Source: Strigamia acuminata
Lineage: Eukaryota; Arthropoda; Chilopoda; Geophilomorpha; Linotaeniidae
Direction: 5' to 3'
Assembly (NCBI GenBank): GCA_949358305.1
Contig: OX442322.1
Span: 5,642,001 to 5,706,000, forward strand
DNA length: 64,000 nt
Of this stretch, positions 1-9,218 are shown one piece after another (within the stretch, counting starts at the first letter, position 1; every line of letters starts with the position of its first letter). The notes below the pieces were generated by a model, which had not been told where the DNA came from, did not search any database, and saw only the letters and a program-made list of their open reading frames with translations. Position numbers and translations under genes: made by a program.

Positions 1-1385
1 TAGATGTCAATCACCGGGGGCAAAACCAAAATCCAGCCTTCACATATTTGATTCTTCAAATCATCTGCGATTTTTCCCACAAGCAGATTCCAAAGGTGCT
101 CCAAAATGTTGAAGCCCTCAACGCGACGTGGATTCAAGATCATTTGCATGATCCTGGTCACGTATCCTACCGTTATTTGATCGGGAAGACCCGTAACCAA
201 TTGACGAGAAATGATAATTGCAAGTCGAGCCACGATGGGGTAGTAGTATTCAACCTCCCAAACAAATAACTGTCCTATCTTGGTGTTCGGAGGAACTTGG
301 TAAGGTTCAATTAAGAACTCGTTCGAAATTCCGTGTTCCACAACGTTTGGCATGGGGACTAATGCGGCTTCTTCTGTTTGGGTCGCACTATCTACGCAGA
401 CAACACTTGGCATTTTTTCCAAACCCATTTGAAGGCCAAGGGGCGTTCTTCGCGAATTCATAAATTCAGGATCCTCGTATACAGCTTTGCCATCGTTGGA
501 TAACATAGCTTTACAAAGGTGGCAGGTTGCCCATTTTCGGGGTTCTGGATCGAACAACCCTTTAATCACGAACGAAACAAACTTTGGGTTCCAGGGTTGG
601 ATTTTTAATCGTCGTTTCGTTCCGAGACAATTCCCGCACGATGCCAAATGGCATCCGGTCCCGGAGCCGGACATCCAGCCGACCCCGAAACAGAAAGGGC
701 ACGGTATTTCGCCCTTCGCGAGCTCCAGATTGTCGTGTGGAATTCCCAATTCCAGGTTGCGATCGCAGGCGGCTTTTCGACGTATTGCCTTTTCTTGTTT
801 ACTAGCTGCTCTTTGTTGAGCAGTCATTGGCTGCAGTTTGGGGGCTCTGGTGGACACAAACGTACGTTTCCCTCTAGCCGTATTATATCTAGGGGTATAC
901 ACTACTTCGCGCGAAGTCGTGGGTGGCGGCGAGTCGTAATGAACGTACTCTCGCTGTTTACGTTTGTTGTCTTGGTGGCGATTTCCCTCGGGATTTCGAT
1001 TTGCCTCTAATTTGACAATCTCGTCCAGACTTCTCTCATGAGAGGTCGACGAATCTTCCATTTGACTCGTACTTGGTTTATGGATCGGCTGTAAAGGATG
1101 GCTTTTGGAGAAACTGTCCTTTTTTGGTATAATAAAGGTTTCTTGGGTAACCTCCATCGCCGTTTTGGGTACAGCCGTTTTTGGGCGAATTTCCTTTGGG
1201 AGGGCATCTGGGTTGTTTCGGGCCCAGGTTAATATGTCCCATCCTTTTTGGTCGAGTACAATAGGAGTGTTTGGCGCTCCCGGGACCGTTACGATGGTCG
1301 GGTTGACTGTTGGCGTGTTTTCTTCCTCCGAAGAACTCGACTGAATCACTATTCGCCGCTTTTTAATCGGTATCTTCTTGACCAT
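1..1385 (-). CDS. Third ORF of gypsy A, unknown function, C-terminus cut by window edge
   Basis: An ATG at 1385 opens a frame of at least 461 codons without a stop to base 1. The product is not env-like: no signal peptide and no membrane segment are visible. The N-terminus is lysine- and serine-rich (KKRRIVIQSSSSEEE). The middle has a cysteine cluster, CPFCFGVGWMSGSGTGCHLA followed by SCGNC, and later CHLC, which could bind zinc. The C-terminal part is predicted helical and contains VTRIMQMILNP, resembling VTRVMSEILSP in ORF3 of element D. A splice acceptor-like TTTCTATATTTGTAG ends 4 nt before the ATG, suggesting expression from a spliced mRNA. I do not recognise the family. Confidence 0.75.
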   Translation of the reverse strand, partial: MVKKIPIKKRRIVIQSSSSEEENTPTVNPTIVTVPGAPNTPIVLDQKGWDILTWARNNPDALPKEIRPKTAVPKTAMEVTQETFIIPKKDSFSKSHPLQPIHKPSTSQMEDSSTSHERSLDEIVKLEANRNPEGNRHQDNKRKQREYVHYDSPPPTTSREVVYTPRYNTARGKRTFVSTRAPKLQPMTAQQRAASKQEKAIRRKAACDRNLELGIPHDNLELAKGEIPCPFCFGVGWMSGSGTGCHLASCGNCLGTKRRLKIQPWNPKFVSFVIKGLFDPEPRKWATCHLCKAMLSNDGKAVYEDPEFMNSRRTPLGLQMGLEKMPSVVCVDSATQTEEAALVPMPNVVEHGISNEFLIEPYQVPPNTKIGQLFVWEVEYYYPIVARLAIIISRQLVTGLPDQITVGYVTRIMQMILNPRRVEGFNILEHLWNLLVGKIADDLKNQICEGWILVLPPVIDI

Positions 1386-1975
1386 AATTCTACAAATATA
1401 GAAAACGTTTTAGTTTTATTTGCAATACTTTTGTATGCGCACGCCCTCTATTGAGAAAACGCGTAACTAAAATTACGAATTTTATAATTTTAATTCGTTA
1501 TAACTTTATATTTTCGTGTATTGATAATTTTATCAAACTTACGAAAATGTTCTGCTTCTTTCAGAAGCGTGGCTTGTAGAATTATAAGTGTAGTCGCCTC
1601 GACGACAACTTGGAGTTTAGAGCACGTGGCTTTCAAATCCTCCGCCGCTAATAAACGAATTCCGCTGGTTCGTATTTCTTCGAATATTCAAAGAAATTTC
1701 ATGATATATATATATAACTTTATATGCATAATCATAATACCTGTATTCGTTGATTAATAGCTAACAATGTCAACGCGTTTGACCGTGATTTTTGTTGAAC
1801 TCGACGAAGTTCTTCTTTTCTCACGTGTGTGTTAGAAGACTGAATATAGAACGAATCTTTTACTCTCCACCCGGGGTCATAAGTTATCAGGTGACTTCGC
1901 GAATTTCGATTTGAATATTCAATATCTGAATTAAATCAATATCTTTTAGAATATTCTTTTTATATTTAGAATCTT
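1386..1975 (-). other. Spacer between pol and ORF3 of A, with splice-acceptor-like site
   Basis: AT-rich non-coding stretch of 590 bp after the pol stop. The only feature I can support is the pyrimidine-rich tract ending in TAG on the minus strand (AG at 1391-1390) directly before the ORF3 ATG. A short (TA) run lies near 1702-1712. Confidence 0.5.
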
Positions 1976-4900
1976 TTAACGACGTTCTTGAACCATCTGT
2001 ACAAAATCCGTTGTATATTTCGGATTTGGCTTTGAAGTTCTTTTCGGTCTCGAGATTATCTCCGGAAGGTCAGCTGTTCGCTTCCGTTTATTTGAGTTAT
2101 TACTACGTGGATCGATAATCTCGTTTCCGTTTTCATTTGAGGTAGGAATTATTCTTTCTTCTTGTTCAAGATTTTCACGAGGGGTTTCTTCCATATCTTG
2201 ATTATCTAATTCTTGTGAATTAGACTCGTTAAATTCGGAATTTGACGACATCCAATCAGGGTTTGGATGATCTTCCAGTTTTCCTTTTTTCTGACCCAGA
2301 GTCCATGTCTCAATCGGGTATGAAGGGATATACGGGGTGAGATCATCCGTATTTATTGATGGTTCAATTGAATCATCTAATAGTTTTCGTAAGGCGTATG
2401 CACCTCCTGTTAATACGGCCGTGATTTCCCACGGTCCGTCTCGTTTTTCAGCAAATCCTTTAGTAATGCCTTTGTCTTGATTGGAAAGAATATGTGTATT
2501 CTTCCAGACTAAATCACCTACTTCATATTTGCAAATATGAAATTTATTACGGTGAATTCTGTCGTGTTTCTCGTAATTTAGTTGGATCCTACGGTGCATT
2601 TCTTGGTGTGCTCTCCGTAAAATCCCGAGTAAATTAAACACGAATTCTTCAGGGTTATTTTTATCGAATTTATTCGCGTGTTGAATAATTCGCGGGTCGA
2701 AAGGTAGTGTTACTATTCTTCCCGTATTTAATAAAAATGGCGTCGATCCGGTTGCTTCGGATTTTGCCGTTCTGGATGCAAATGCAAATTCATTCAGAAA
2801 ACGTGGCCAGTGAGAGTGCACATCAGAATAAATCGCAAGCATTATTTTGATATCTCTGTTAGCCCGTTCTGTGGGGTTGGCCTGAGCATGATAAGGACTT
2901 ATATGAGTCATTTTAATGTTGTGCCTTTTACAGAAACCCTCGTAAATGGTAGATGCAAACTGTTTTCCATTATCACTGATAATTTTCCTGGGGTATCCCC
3001 ATCTATGTACGATATCACCTAACTTTGTTATAATTGCTTCACTTGAAGCTTTGCTTAATGGGGCTAATTCTACCCATTTAGTACATTGATCAATTCCTAC
3101 TAAAATATATTTATGTTGGTATTGACCAGCGGGTTTGGGACCCATGAAGTCTAAACAAAGAACTTCCCATGGCTGTGCCATGTTGTGAGGAGTATAACTC
3201 GCTCTGTGTTTGCGGTGTTGACTAGGTTTGTATTGTTGGCAATGAACACAACTACGAACATAATTACACGTGTCTTTGCTCATTTTAGGCCAATAATAGA
3301 TGAGTTTCGCTCGTTCGAGCGTTTTACTCATCCCCGCGTGTCCACTTAACGGATGTCCGTGGCATGCGAACAACACTCGTCGTACTAAAGACGGTGGAAT
3401 CACCGCTTTAAATCCGTTGCCGGAATCATTTAATTCTTCTTCAAATGTTGGTTTGAAGAAGATTAACATTTCAGAATCATTACTATTCTCATCTTCATTA
3501 TCATGATTTTCTTTGAAATCTAGTTGGTAGCCTTTGATGTCTTTCATCCATCGCTTTGTTTTCTTATTTTTCTTTTGCTCAACTTCATCTAATTTTAGAT
3601 GAGTTATTATTTTTCTACATTCATAGTCTTTGAGCTGAGCTTCGATGATTTCTGCTCTGGTAGGAGGAACTATACTTAGTACTTCGGTTAACGCACTAAA
3701 TAAAGTTTCGGGTTCTACATGACCTTTCTCCCCCTTTTCCAAAGAATTATTTAATTTTTTGGAATAATCAAACTTTACTGACACGTTTGTCAAGAACTGA
3801 CAGGGTTTTGGTTCTTCTCTACGAGTAACTTCTTTATTTCCGTCCCACTCGGGCCAGAATTGAGTTATTTCTGTGGGTTCGATATAATCATCCTTTGGAA
3901 TGTCTTCAATACTCAAAGGAGCTCTTGAAAATGCGTCTGCGACTTGATTTTGAGTACCACGACGATACTTAATTTTAAAGGCGCCGCATTGCAGTTTAAT
4001 TGCCCATCGGCCAAAACGACCAGAAGGTTCTGGCGTTCCCATTAGCCATTTTAAGGCTTCTGCATCTGACTCCAGGGTGAAAGACGTGTATTCTATGTAG
4101 GGGCGGAAACGTTCTACAGCCCATACTACCGCTAGACACTCTAGTTCGGGAGTAGTGTAACGTTGCTCGGCTCCTCGAAGTACGCGACTAGCGTAAGCTA
4201 CGGGTCTTGGAGTTTTAATCCATTTGTCCTTGTTTTTGTCAAGAAAGTCCACATCTTGGCATAACACCGCTCCTAATCCTGAATGTGAAGCGTCTGTTAG
4301 AATCACAAAGGGTTCGAGCATGTTAGGCATTAACAAAACTTGAGTTTCGTCGCATAAGATGTCTTTAATTCTTTCGAAAGCGTCCATTTGCTCTTGTCCC
4401 CAGACAAAAGTTGCTTTCTCATGCATTATGCTAGTCAGTGGAGTAGCAATTTCACCGTGGTTAGGAATAAACTTCCTAAAGAAATTTGCCAACCGGTGAA
4501 ACCTTTGAACATCTTTCGATGTTTTTGGGGTTGGAAATTTTCGTACTGACGCTATCTTGTCAGGATCCGGGGCCAATCCATTTGGCGTGATTAGGTGTCC
4601 CAGAAATTTTAGTGTAGTTCTGCCGAACTTAGACTTTTCTTTATTTACGGACAAGTTTGCTTTGTCTAGTCGTTCTAAGACATCTTTAATGTGGCCGAGA
4701 TGTTGGTCCCAGGTCTGAGAAAAGATAATTACATCGTCTAAATAGACTAATGCGTGTTTATATAACGCGTCACCCATAACTTGTTCCATTAGGGCTTGAA
4801 ATGTACATGGTGCGTTACATAACCCAAATGGCATACGTACAAATTGATAGTTGCCTTTCGGAGTATAGAAAGCAGTTTTCTGCTTATCTTCGTCTTCCAT

Positions 4901-6301
4901 CTCTACTTGATAATATCCTTTTGTAAGGTCAAGTGAGGTGAAGTACTTTGCCTGGTTAGTATTGTGCATGAGCAAATCAATACTGGGCATTTGGATGGCA
5001 TTGATTTCGGTGATCGCATTTAGCCATCGGAAATCAATACATAACCTATATGTGCCATTTGGTTTGGCAACTATTACGGGATGACTTATGTAAGGTCCCG
5101 TAGATTTCTCAATGAGATTCTCTGCTTCTAGCTCTTCAACTAGTTTGGTCATAATTGCAATTTTAGCTGGATTGTACATGCGAAACGGTTGTTTTTTCCA
5201 TTTCGCGTCCTTTTTAAACGTAATTTTATGCTTAGTAAGGTTCGTACAACCAACTTTGTCCCGAAAAACGTGCTTGATTCCGGAAATTACTTCTAGTAAT
5301 TTGTTCTTTTCCTCGGCGGAGCAATCACAATCTTTAACTAACAATTCTTCCCAATTGTCGGGTGTATGAGTGACTGTTCCGTCGTCTTTTAGTGTGCGTA
5401 ACCTCGCTAGACTGTCATTAAATTCGTTATCTACGTAAGGCGCAGTCCAACCAGGTTTGTCGTCACAGTCAAATACAGCTCGCGCTGGATTTAAATTAAT
5501 TGTTGTACGGCGCATAAAATTGTGTCCTAAAATTAGGCCACACACATTTCGGTCTAAAATGATAAAATTCATTGGAGTGAATTCTACTCCATCCGCCCAT
5601 TGAACACAAAGGGTTATTTGTCCTAGCGGGATATGAGTTATGCCGACGGCACAAACCTTCATATTTCGTGGACAATCTTGAATGAAGTCAGGGGAGGCAC
5701 AAGTACTGTCAAGTAATTGTAATCCAATAAAACATTGGGTGGCTCCTGAATCCATTAAAGCATTATAGGTGAGTCCACCTATTGTTACTTTCATTCGGGG
5801 GTCGTCGATACTGTTTCCCAAACGTTTGATGTGTTCAACTACTTCAGCTCTCTTGAGCTGATGTTCTTTGACATATTTACGAAGTCTATGATGTCTAGAT
5901 AATTTCGAGGAGATATCTAAATTTTCCATCATGGCTTCCAAACTTTCGCATACTCCTCCACTAGAACTTGTGGTTTCCTCTCGAACAGGAGGATTTGTAG
6001 CGCTTTCAATTATTGCATTCAAGGACTCTCGCCAAGATTCGTCCCCCTTATCCGCAGGAAAGAGGTCGTCATCGAATGATGTAAATGGATTTTCGGTCTC
6101 TTCCATCGAAAAAGGAGTGTTGGGATAAGGTTCCTTAAATACATACTTTGGATTCCTTTTCCTAGTTTTACGATTAGGTCGTTTAATTTCCTCATCTTGA
6201 ATTACTAATTTGTTTAGAGTTTCATTTAGAACATTTTCTATTTCTGAGGACAATGTACTACTCTGGTTTTTTAGGGGGTTTTCGGTAACCCCCTCTATTA
6301 G
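1976..6301 (-). CDS. pol: Gypsy A Pol polyprotein (PR-RT-RNaseH-INT)
   Basis: Aspartic protease, reverse transcriptase, RNase H and integrase for copying and inserting the element. Motifs in order: protease MDSGAT near residue 168; RT core FTSLDLTKGYYQ, MPFGLCNAP and YLDDVIIF; RNase H ILTDASHSGLGAVL; integrase zinc finger HPLSGHAG...CVHC; integrase core FMGPKPAG, ISDNGKQF and NPTERANRD; and a C-terminal GPY/F-type module (KRDGPWEI). From the first non-ATG codon at 6253 there are 1425 residues. The frame is open upstream to the slippery site at 6307-6301 and there is no ATG near its start, so Pol is probably made by -1 frameshifting from gag. I see no missing catalytic residue. Confidence 0.95.
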   Translation of the reverse strand, partial: LIEGVTENPLKNQSSTLSSEIENVLNETLNKLVIQDEEIKRPNRKTRKRNPKYVFKEPYPNTPFSMEETENPFTSFDDDLFPADKGDESWRESLNAIIESATNPPVREETTSSSGGVCESLEAMMENLDISSKLSRHHRLRKYVKEHQLKRAEVVEHIKRLGNSIDDPRMKVTIGGLTYNALMDSGATQCFIGLQLLDSTCASPDFIQDCPRNMKVCAVGITHIPLGQITLCVQWADGVEFTPMNFIILDRNVCGLILGHNFMRRTTINLNPARAVFDCDDKPGWTAPYVDNEFNDSLARLRTLKDDGTVTHTPDNWEELLVKDCDCSAEEKNKLLEVISGIKHVFRDKVGCTNLTKHKITFKKDAKWKKQPFRMYNPAKIAIMTKLVEELEAENLIEKSTGPYISHPVIVAKPNGTYRLCIDFRWLNAITEINAIQMPSIDLLMHNTNQAKYFTSLDLTKGYYQVEMEDEDKQKTAFYTPKGNYQFVRMPFGLCNAPCTFQALMEQVMGDALYKHALVYLDDVIIFSQTWDQHLGHIKDVLERLDKANLSVNKEKSKFGRTTLKFLGHLITPNGLAPDPDKIASVRKFPTPKTSKDVQRFHRLANFFRKFIPNHGEIATPLTSIMHEKATFVWGQEQMDAFERIKDILCDETQVLLMPNMLEPFVILTDASHSGLGAVLCQDVDFLDKNKDKWIKTPRPVAYASRVLRGAEQRYTTPELECLAVVWAVERFRPYIEYTSFTLESDAEALKWLMGTPEPSGRFGRWAIKLQCGAFKIKYRRGTQNQVADAFSRAPLSIEDIPKDDYIEPTEITQFWPEWDGNKEVTRREEPKPCQFLTNVSVKFDYSKKLNNSLEKGEKGHVEPETLFSALTEVLSIVPPTRAEIIEAQLKDYECRKIITHLKLDEVEQKKNKKTKRWMKDIKGYQLDFKENHDNEDENSNDSEMLIFFKPTFEEELNDSGNGFKAVIPPSLVRRVLFACHGHPLSGHAGMSKTLERAKLIYYWPKMSKDTCNYVRSCVHCQQYKPSQHRKHRASYTPHNMAQPWEVLCLDFMGPKPAGQYQHKYILVGIDQCTKWVELAPLSKASSEAIITKLGDIVHRWGYPRKIISDNGKQFASTIYEGFCKRHNIKMTHISPYHAQANPTERANRDIKIMLAIYSDVHSHWPRFLNEFAFASRTAKSEATGSTPFLLNTGRIVTLPFDPRIIQHANKFDKNNPEEFVFNLLGILRRAHQEMHRRIQLNYEKHDRIHRNKFHICKYEVGDLVWKNTHILSNQDKGITKGFAEKRDGPWEITAVLTGGAYALRKLLDDSIEPSINTDDLTPYIPSYPIETWTLGQKKGKLEDHPNPDWMSSNSEFNESNSQELDNQDMEETPRENLEQEERIIPTSNENGNEIIDPRSNNSNKRKRTADLPEIISRPKRTSKPNPKYTTDFVQMVQERR

Positions 6302-6307
6302 TTTTTT
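6273..6307 (-). promoter_or_regulatory. Programmed -1 frameshift signal, gag to pol of A
   Basis: On the minus strand the heptamer A AAA AAC (6307-6301) lies in the frame of the gag C-terminal segment. It is followed at once by TAA TAG (6300-6295) and then a perfect 8-bp stem, AGGGGGTT/AACCCCCT (6294-6287 with 6280-6273), with loop ACCGAA. The -1 frame is pol. This is the retroviral arrangement of slippery site, 6-nt spacer and stem-loop. Confidence 0.85.
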
Positions 6308-6455
6308 GGAGCCGGTGGACCTTCAATCGCCAAAGGCGGAGTGGTTGCATTTTTTGGATCCAAAAATTTAGTGATTAAATCCGACATGGATTTTGTCATA
6401 CTAGTTTGCATAGTAGTTTTGAAGTCTTCAAGTTTTTGGTCCAAAGATTCAGCGG

Positions 6456-8456
6456 TTACCCAATTTTGTCTCTGTCGTTTAAAAAGATCAGAGGCGGGAT
6501 TGGTATTGGTACTACAGTATTACCAGTACCTTGGGGCTTGTCCTGAACAAATTTTCTTTTTTGTAACAAAGGACATTCCCTCTTAAAGTGTCCTGGTTGA
6601 TTGCAATGGAAACATTTTCCAGTTGCTTTCTCCGACATAGCACATACCATGTTGTGGAATCCAACATCATTTTCAATATTGTCTGTCTCGTCAGATTCCA
6701 TAGGTACAACTTCTGGTTCGGCGTTCAACGTCTGAGTAGAACGTATGAGTGGGCGTGAACTCCTGGCGTCTTTACCTTTTTGAGTATTTGACGGGACAGT
6801 TTCGTCCTCTTTATTGACAATAGTGTCCACACTAGCATTCTGGGCTTCAAAAAGAGCCCTATTCTGTCTGACAAATTGAAATATGTCATTGAATGATTCT
6901 TCATAGAGACCTCTATCGATTATTCGATTGTAACTAACTAAATTTAAATTCTCGAGAAAAGTGGGAGCTTCATCTCTTTTTGAATAAGACCCTTGAGCTT
7001 GTTTAAACCTCAAAAGAAATGTATAAAGTGGCTCTTCTGGACCCTGGATTAAATTTCGAAGTTTTCGGGCTCGAGTGACGGGGATCATGTCAAACTCCGC
7101 CAAAAACAACTTTTCGAAAGTTTTCCAGTCAACAAATTTGTCAATGTTATCGGTATGCCATTCGTGGGCTATACCAGATAAATAAGTTGGTATTCCGCGT
7201 TTTACCATCTCATCCAGAGTTAAACCTTTAGCGACAGCGACTGTTTTGGCTGTAGCTAAAAATTTAGCCACGTCCTTCTGTTTTCCATCGAAAACAGGCA
7301 TATCCTGACCTTTGAAAAAGGTTTTATTCGAATTGTTTGCATTATTACTTTGCTGTGCATTATTCTGCATAAATTGTCGTACTTGATGTGCACAATCAGT
7401 TTGAATATTTCGCACATAGGTAAGGATGGTTCCCAAGTCGTCGGTAGAAAATCTCGCTTGAGATGAACTACCAGCGGAGGATGCTGAACCAGAATTTTGT
7501 TCAAAATTGGGCAGATTTCCCTTAGGGACCTGATTGTCCTGGGGGATTTCTTTCCTAGGAGGAACATAATTCTCATGCTGTGTATGATTGCCAGATGGTA
7601 CATGTTGTTCATGTGGAACACTACTTTTATTTTGTACATGTTCTGGGGGTGTCTGATTTGAACGAGTCCTTCCCGCCGGTAAATTTTGAATAACGGGGGA
7701 CGGTGAGATTGGATCGGATCTCCTTGGAGTTCGATTTGACACTCTTTTTGACTGTGTTGGGGGGACAAACTGTCCTTTCCCCGGTGTCGGGGGGACATAA
7801 TGTCTATTTCCAGATGTTGGAGTAACATACTGTCTATGTCCCGAGTTTTGGGAGATATTTTGTCTATTCCCTGAAGTTTGGGGGATAAAACCCAAATTAT
7901 TATTGTTAATCGTTCGATTAACACTAGTTGATCTAGACCTTGGTTTGGCTAGATTTAAAGGACTATTAGAGCTGGGTGTTCTTTGTCCAGAACTTTGTTG
8001 ACTACGAGATCGGCTAAACGATGGTTCGCGTACCATTCTATCGTTTAGCTGTGGAGTCGACACTATCCGGGCTTGATATCCCAACCTTTTTTTAGGAGAG
8101 GGAAAGTCCAGTTTACGATTCGTGGGAATCGTTTTTCGTGGGGTTCGGTGTGAAGTTCGCGAATGCCGACTTTCATTTTCCGAACTTTCATCTTCATCAG
8201 GCCTAATTCTTTGATTTCTTTTCTCAAGTACGCGTACATGATTAACCGCTTCGGTTATGGTTTTGAAATCAGCCCGATTCAGATTATAAAGTAGACAGTA
8301 CTCTGTCAAATCGTCCGGAATTAAATCCGTTTGGTCTTCAAGTCGGACGTAACTATTTTCCAAGTTTTCCTCCTCGACTTCTCGTTCATTCATATGAATG
8401 TTTTCATCAGACATAATAAAAGTTTTAAATTCTTTATTACTAAAGAACGATAACAC
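6456..8456 (-). CDS. gag: Gypsy A Gag (capsid and CCHC nucleocapsid)
   Basis: 666 residues. The first half is disordered, rich in S, P, N and Q, with repeats of PTSGNR type. A gypsy Gag/capsid domain follows (about residues 385-510, including FDGKQKDVAKFL and GIPTYLSGIAHEW). One CCHC zinc knuckle lies near the end (CFHCNQPGHFKREC). The frame stops at 6458-6456, but the -1 frame stays open to 6300 and encodes a helical tail like the end of Gag in G. The heptamer T TTA AAC sits in the gag frame at 6483-6477, so the tail may be reached by a first -1 shift; a simple indel is the alternative. Confidence 0.9.
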   Translation of the reverse strand: MLSFFSNKEFKTFIMSDENIHMNEREVEEENLENSYVRLEDQTDLIPDDLTEYCLLYNLNRADFKTITEAVNHVRVLEKRNQRIRPDEDESSENESRHSRTSHRTPRKTIPTNRKLDFPSPKKRLGYQARIVSTPQLNDRMVREPSFSRSRSQQSSGQRTPSSNSPLNLAKPRSRSTSVNRTINNNNLGFIPQTSGNRQNISQNSGHRQYVTPTSGNRHYVPPTPGKGQFVPPTQSKRVSNRTPRRSDPISPSPVIQNLPAGRTRSNQTPPEHVQNKSSVPHEQHVPSGNHTQHENYVPPRKEIPQDNQVPKGNLPNFEQNSGSASSAGSSSQARFSTDDLGTILTYVRNIQTDCAHQVRQFMQNNAQQSNNANNSNKTFFKGQDMPVFDGKQKDVAKFLATAKTVAVAKGLTLDEMVKRGIPTYLSGIAHEWHTDNIDKFVDWKTFEKLFLAEFDMIPVTRARKLRNLIQGPEEPLYTFLLRFKQAQGSYSKRDEAPTFLENLNLVSYNRIIDRGLYEESFNDIFQFVRQNRALFEAQNASVDTIVNKEDETVPSNTQKGKDARSSRPLIRSTQTLNAEPEVVPMESDETDNIENDVGFHNMVCAMSEKATGKCFHCNQPGHFKRECPLLQKRKFVQDKPQGTGNTVVPIPIPPLIFLNDRDKIG
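6477..6483 (-). promoter_or_regulatory. Candidate upstream -1 slippery heptamer (T TTA AAC) in gag of A
   Basis: The heptamer is in register with gag codons TTA AAC, about 20 nt before the gag stop. A -1 shift there enters the frame that carries the Gag tail and the second slippery site at 6307. I see no strong stem-loop behind it, so function is only a possibility. Confidence 0.4.
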
Positions 8457-9198
8457 TCTTTATAAAAATACACTTCAAAATAACAATACACTTCGATAAG
8501 GTTAAGTTTAAACTCCACGTGGTGGTTAAACGTGTTAAACTATCGACAAACTTTAAACAATCAAATGAATCCTACTACAAGTAAACTAGCGTCGGGTGAG
8601 AATGCGCTTTAAACTATTTGTTAAAATAATAGATGAAATACACTTAACTTTCGCTGGTTTACGGCGTGGAAAATTCGAATCGGGACTGAACGGGACGGCG
8701 TGGTCAAGATGGCTACTGGAGCACGTGTCTGCAGGTTTGGTCTGGATACGAATGGTCGTCTGTAGTCTGGATCCGCGTGGTATCGAGGATCGATAATCCT
8801 TTAATCCCTCGATATTTTATTGGTGGAAAGTTATTTTATCCAATGATAAAATGGGAACTAATCCTTTATTTTAGTAGTTTTCTACTACGTCCGCACTTTG
8901 GCCTGGTCAATCTCGTTATTGATTGGATATTTCGTTCGAAAATATTCAACTAACATTGAAATTTTTTACCAGACCTTCCGTGAAAATTTAGAAAATAAAT
9001 TCCTTCAATTTTCGAGTGTTTTACAACACAATGTAACATTCCCTTTAATGTTAGATTTCTTACGAATTCCAACGTTTTTAAAGACATTTTCCTACTTCGC
9101 AAAAGTAGAAATATATAATTCGTTTCAAAATGTTATAATTTTTATTTATCTCAATTTTCACTTTCTATTAAATTCGGTAAATTTAAACTTTGCAACCT
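8457..9198 (-). other. Leader of gypsy A between PBS and gag
   Basis: AT-rich 5' untranslated region of 742 bp with no open frame worth calling. It carries GCCATCTTG on the minus strand (8713-8705) and an AATAAA on the minus strand near 8815. No tandem repeat or clear hairpin was seen. Confidence 0.6.
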
Positions 9199-9216
9199 AT
9201 CTCGGTGGAACCTCCA
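9199..9216 (-). promoter_or_regulatory. Primer-binding site of A, tRNA-Gln
   Basis: TGGAGGTTCCACCGAGAT on the minus strand, 2 nt (CG) inside the LTR. It is complementary over 18 nt to the 3' end I know for insect tRNA-Gln (...TGGAACCT-CCA). It primes minus-strand DNA synthesis and fixes the LTR end at 9219. Confidence 0.8.
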
Positions 9217-9218
9217 CG

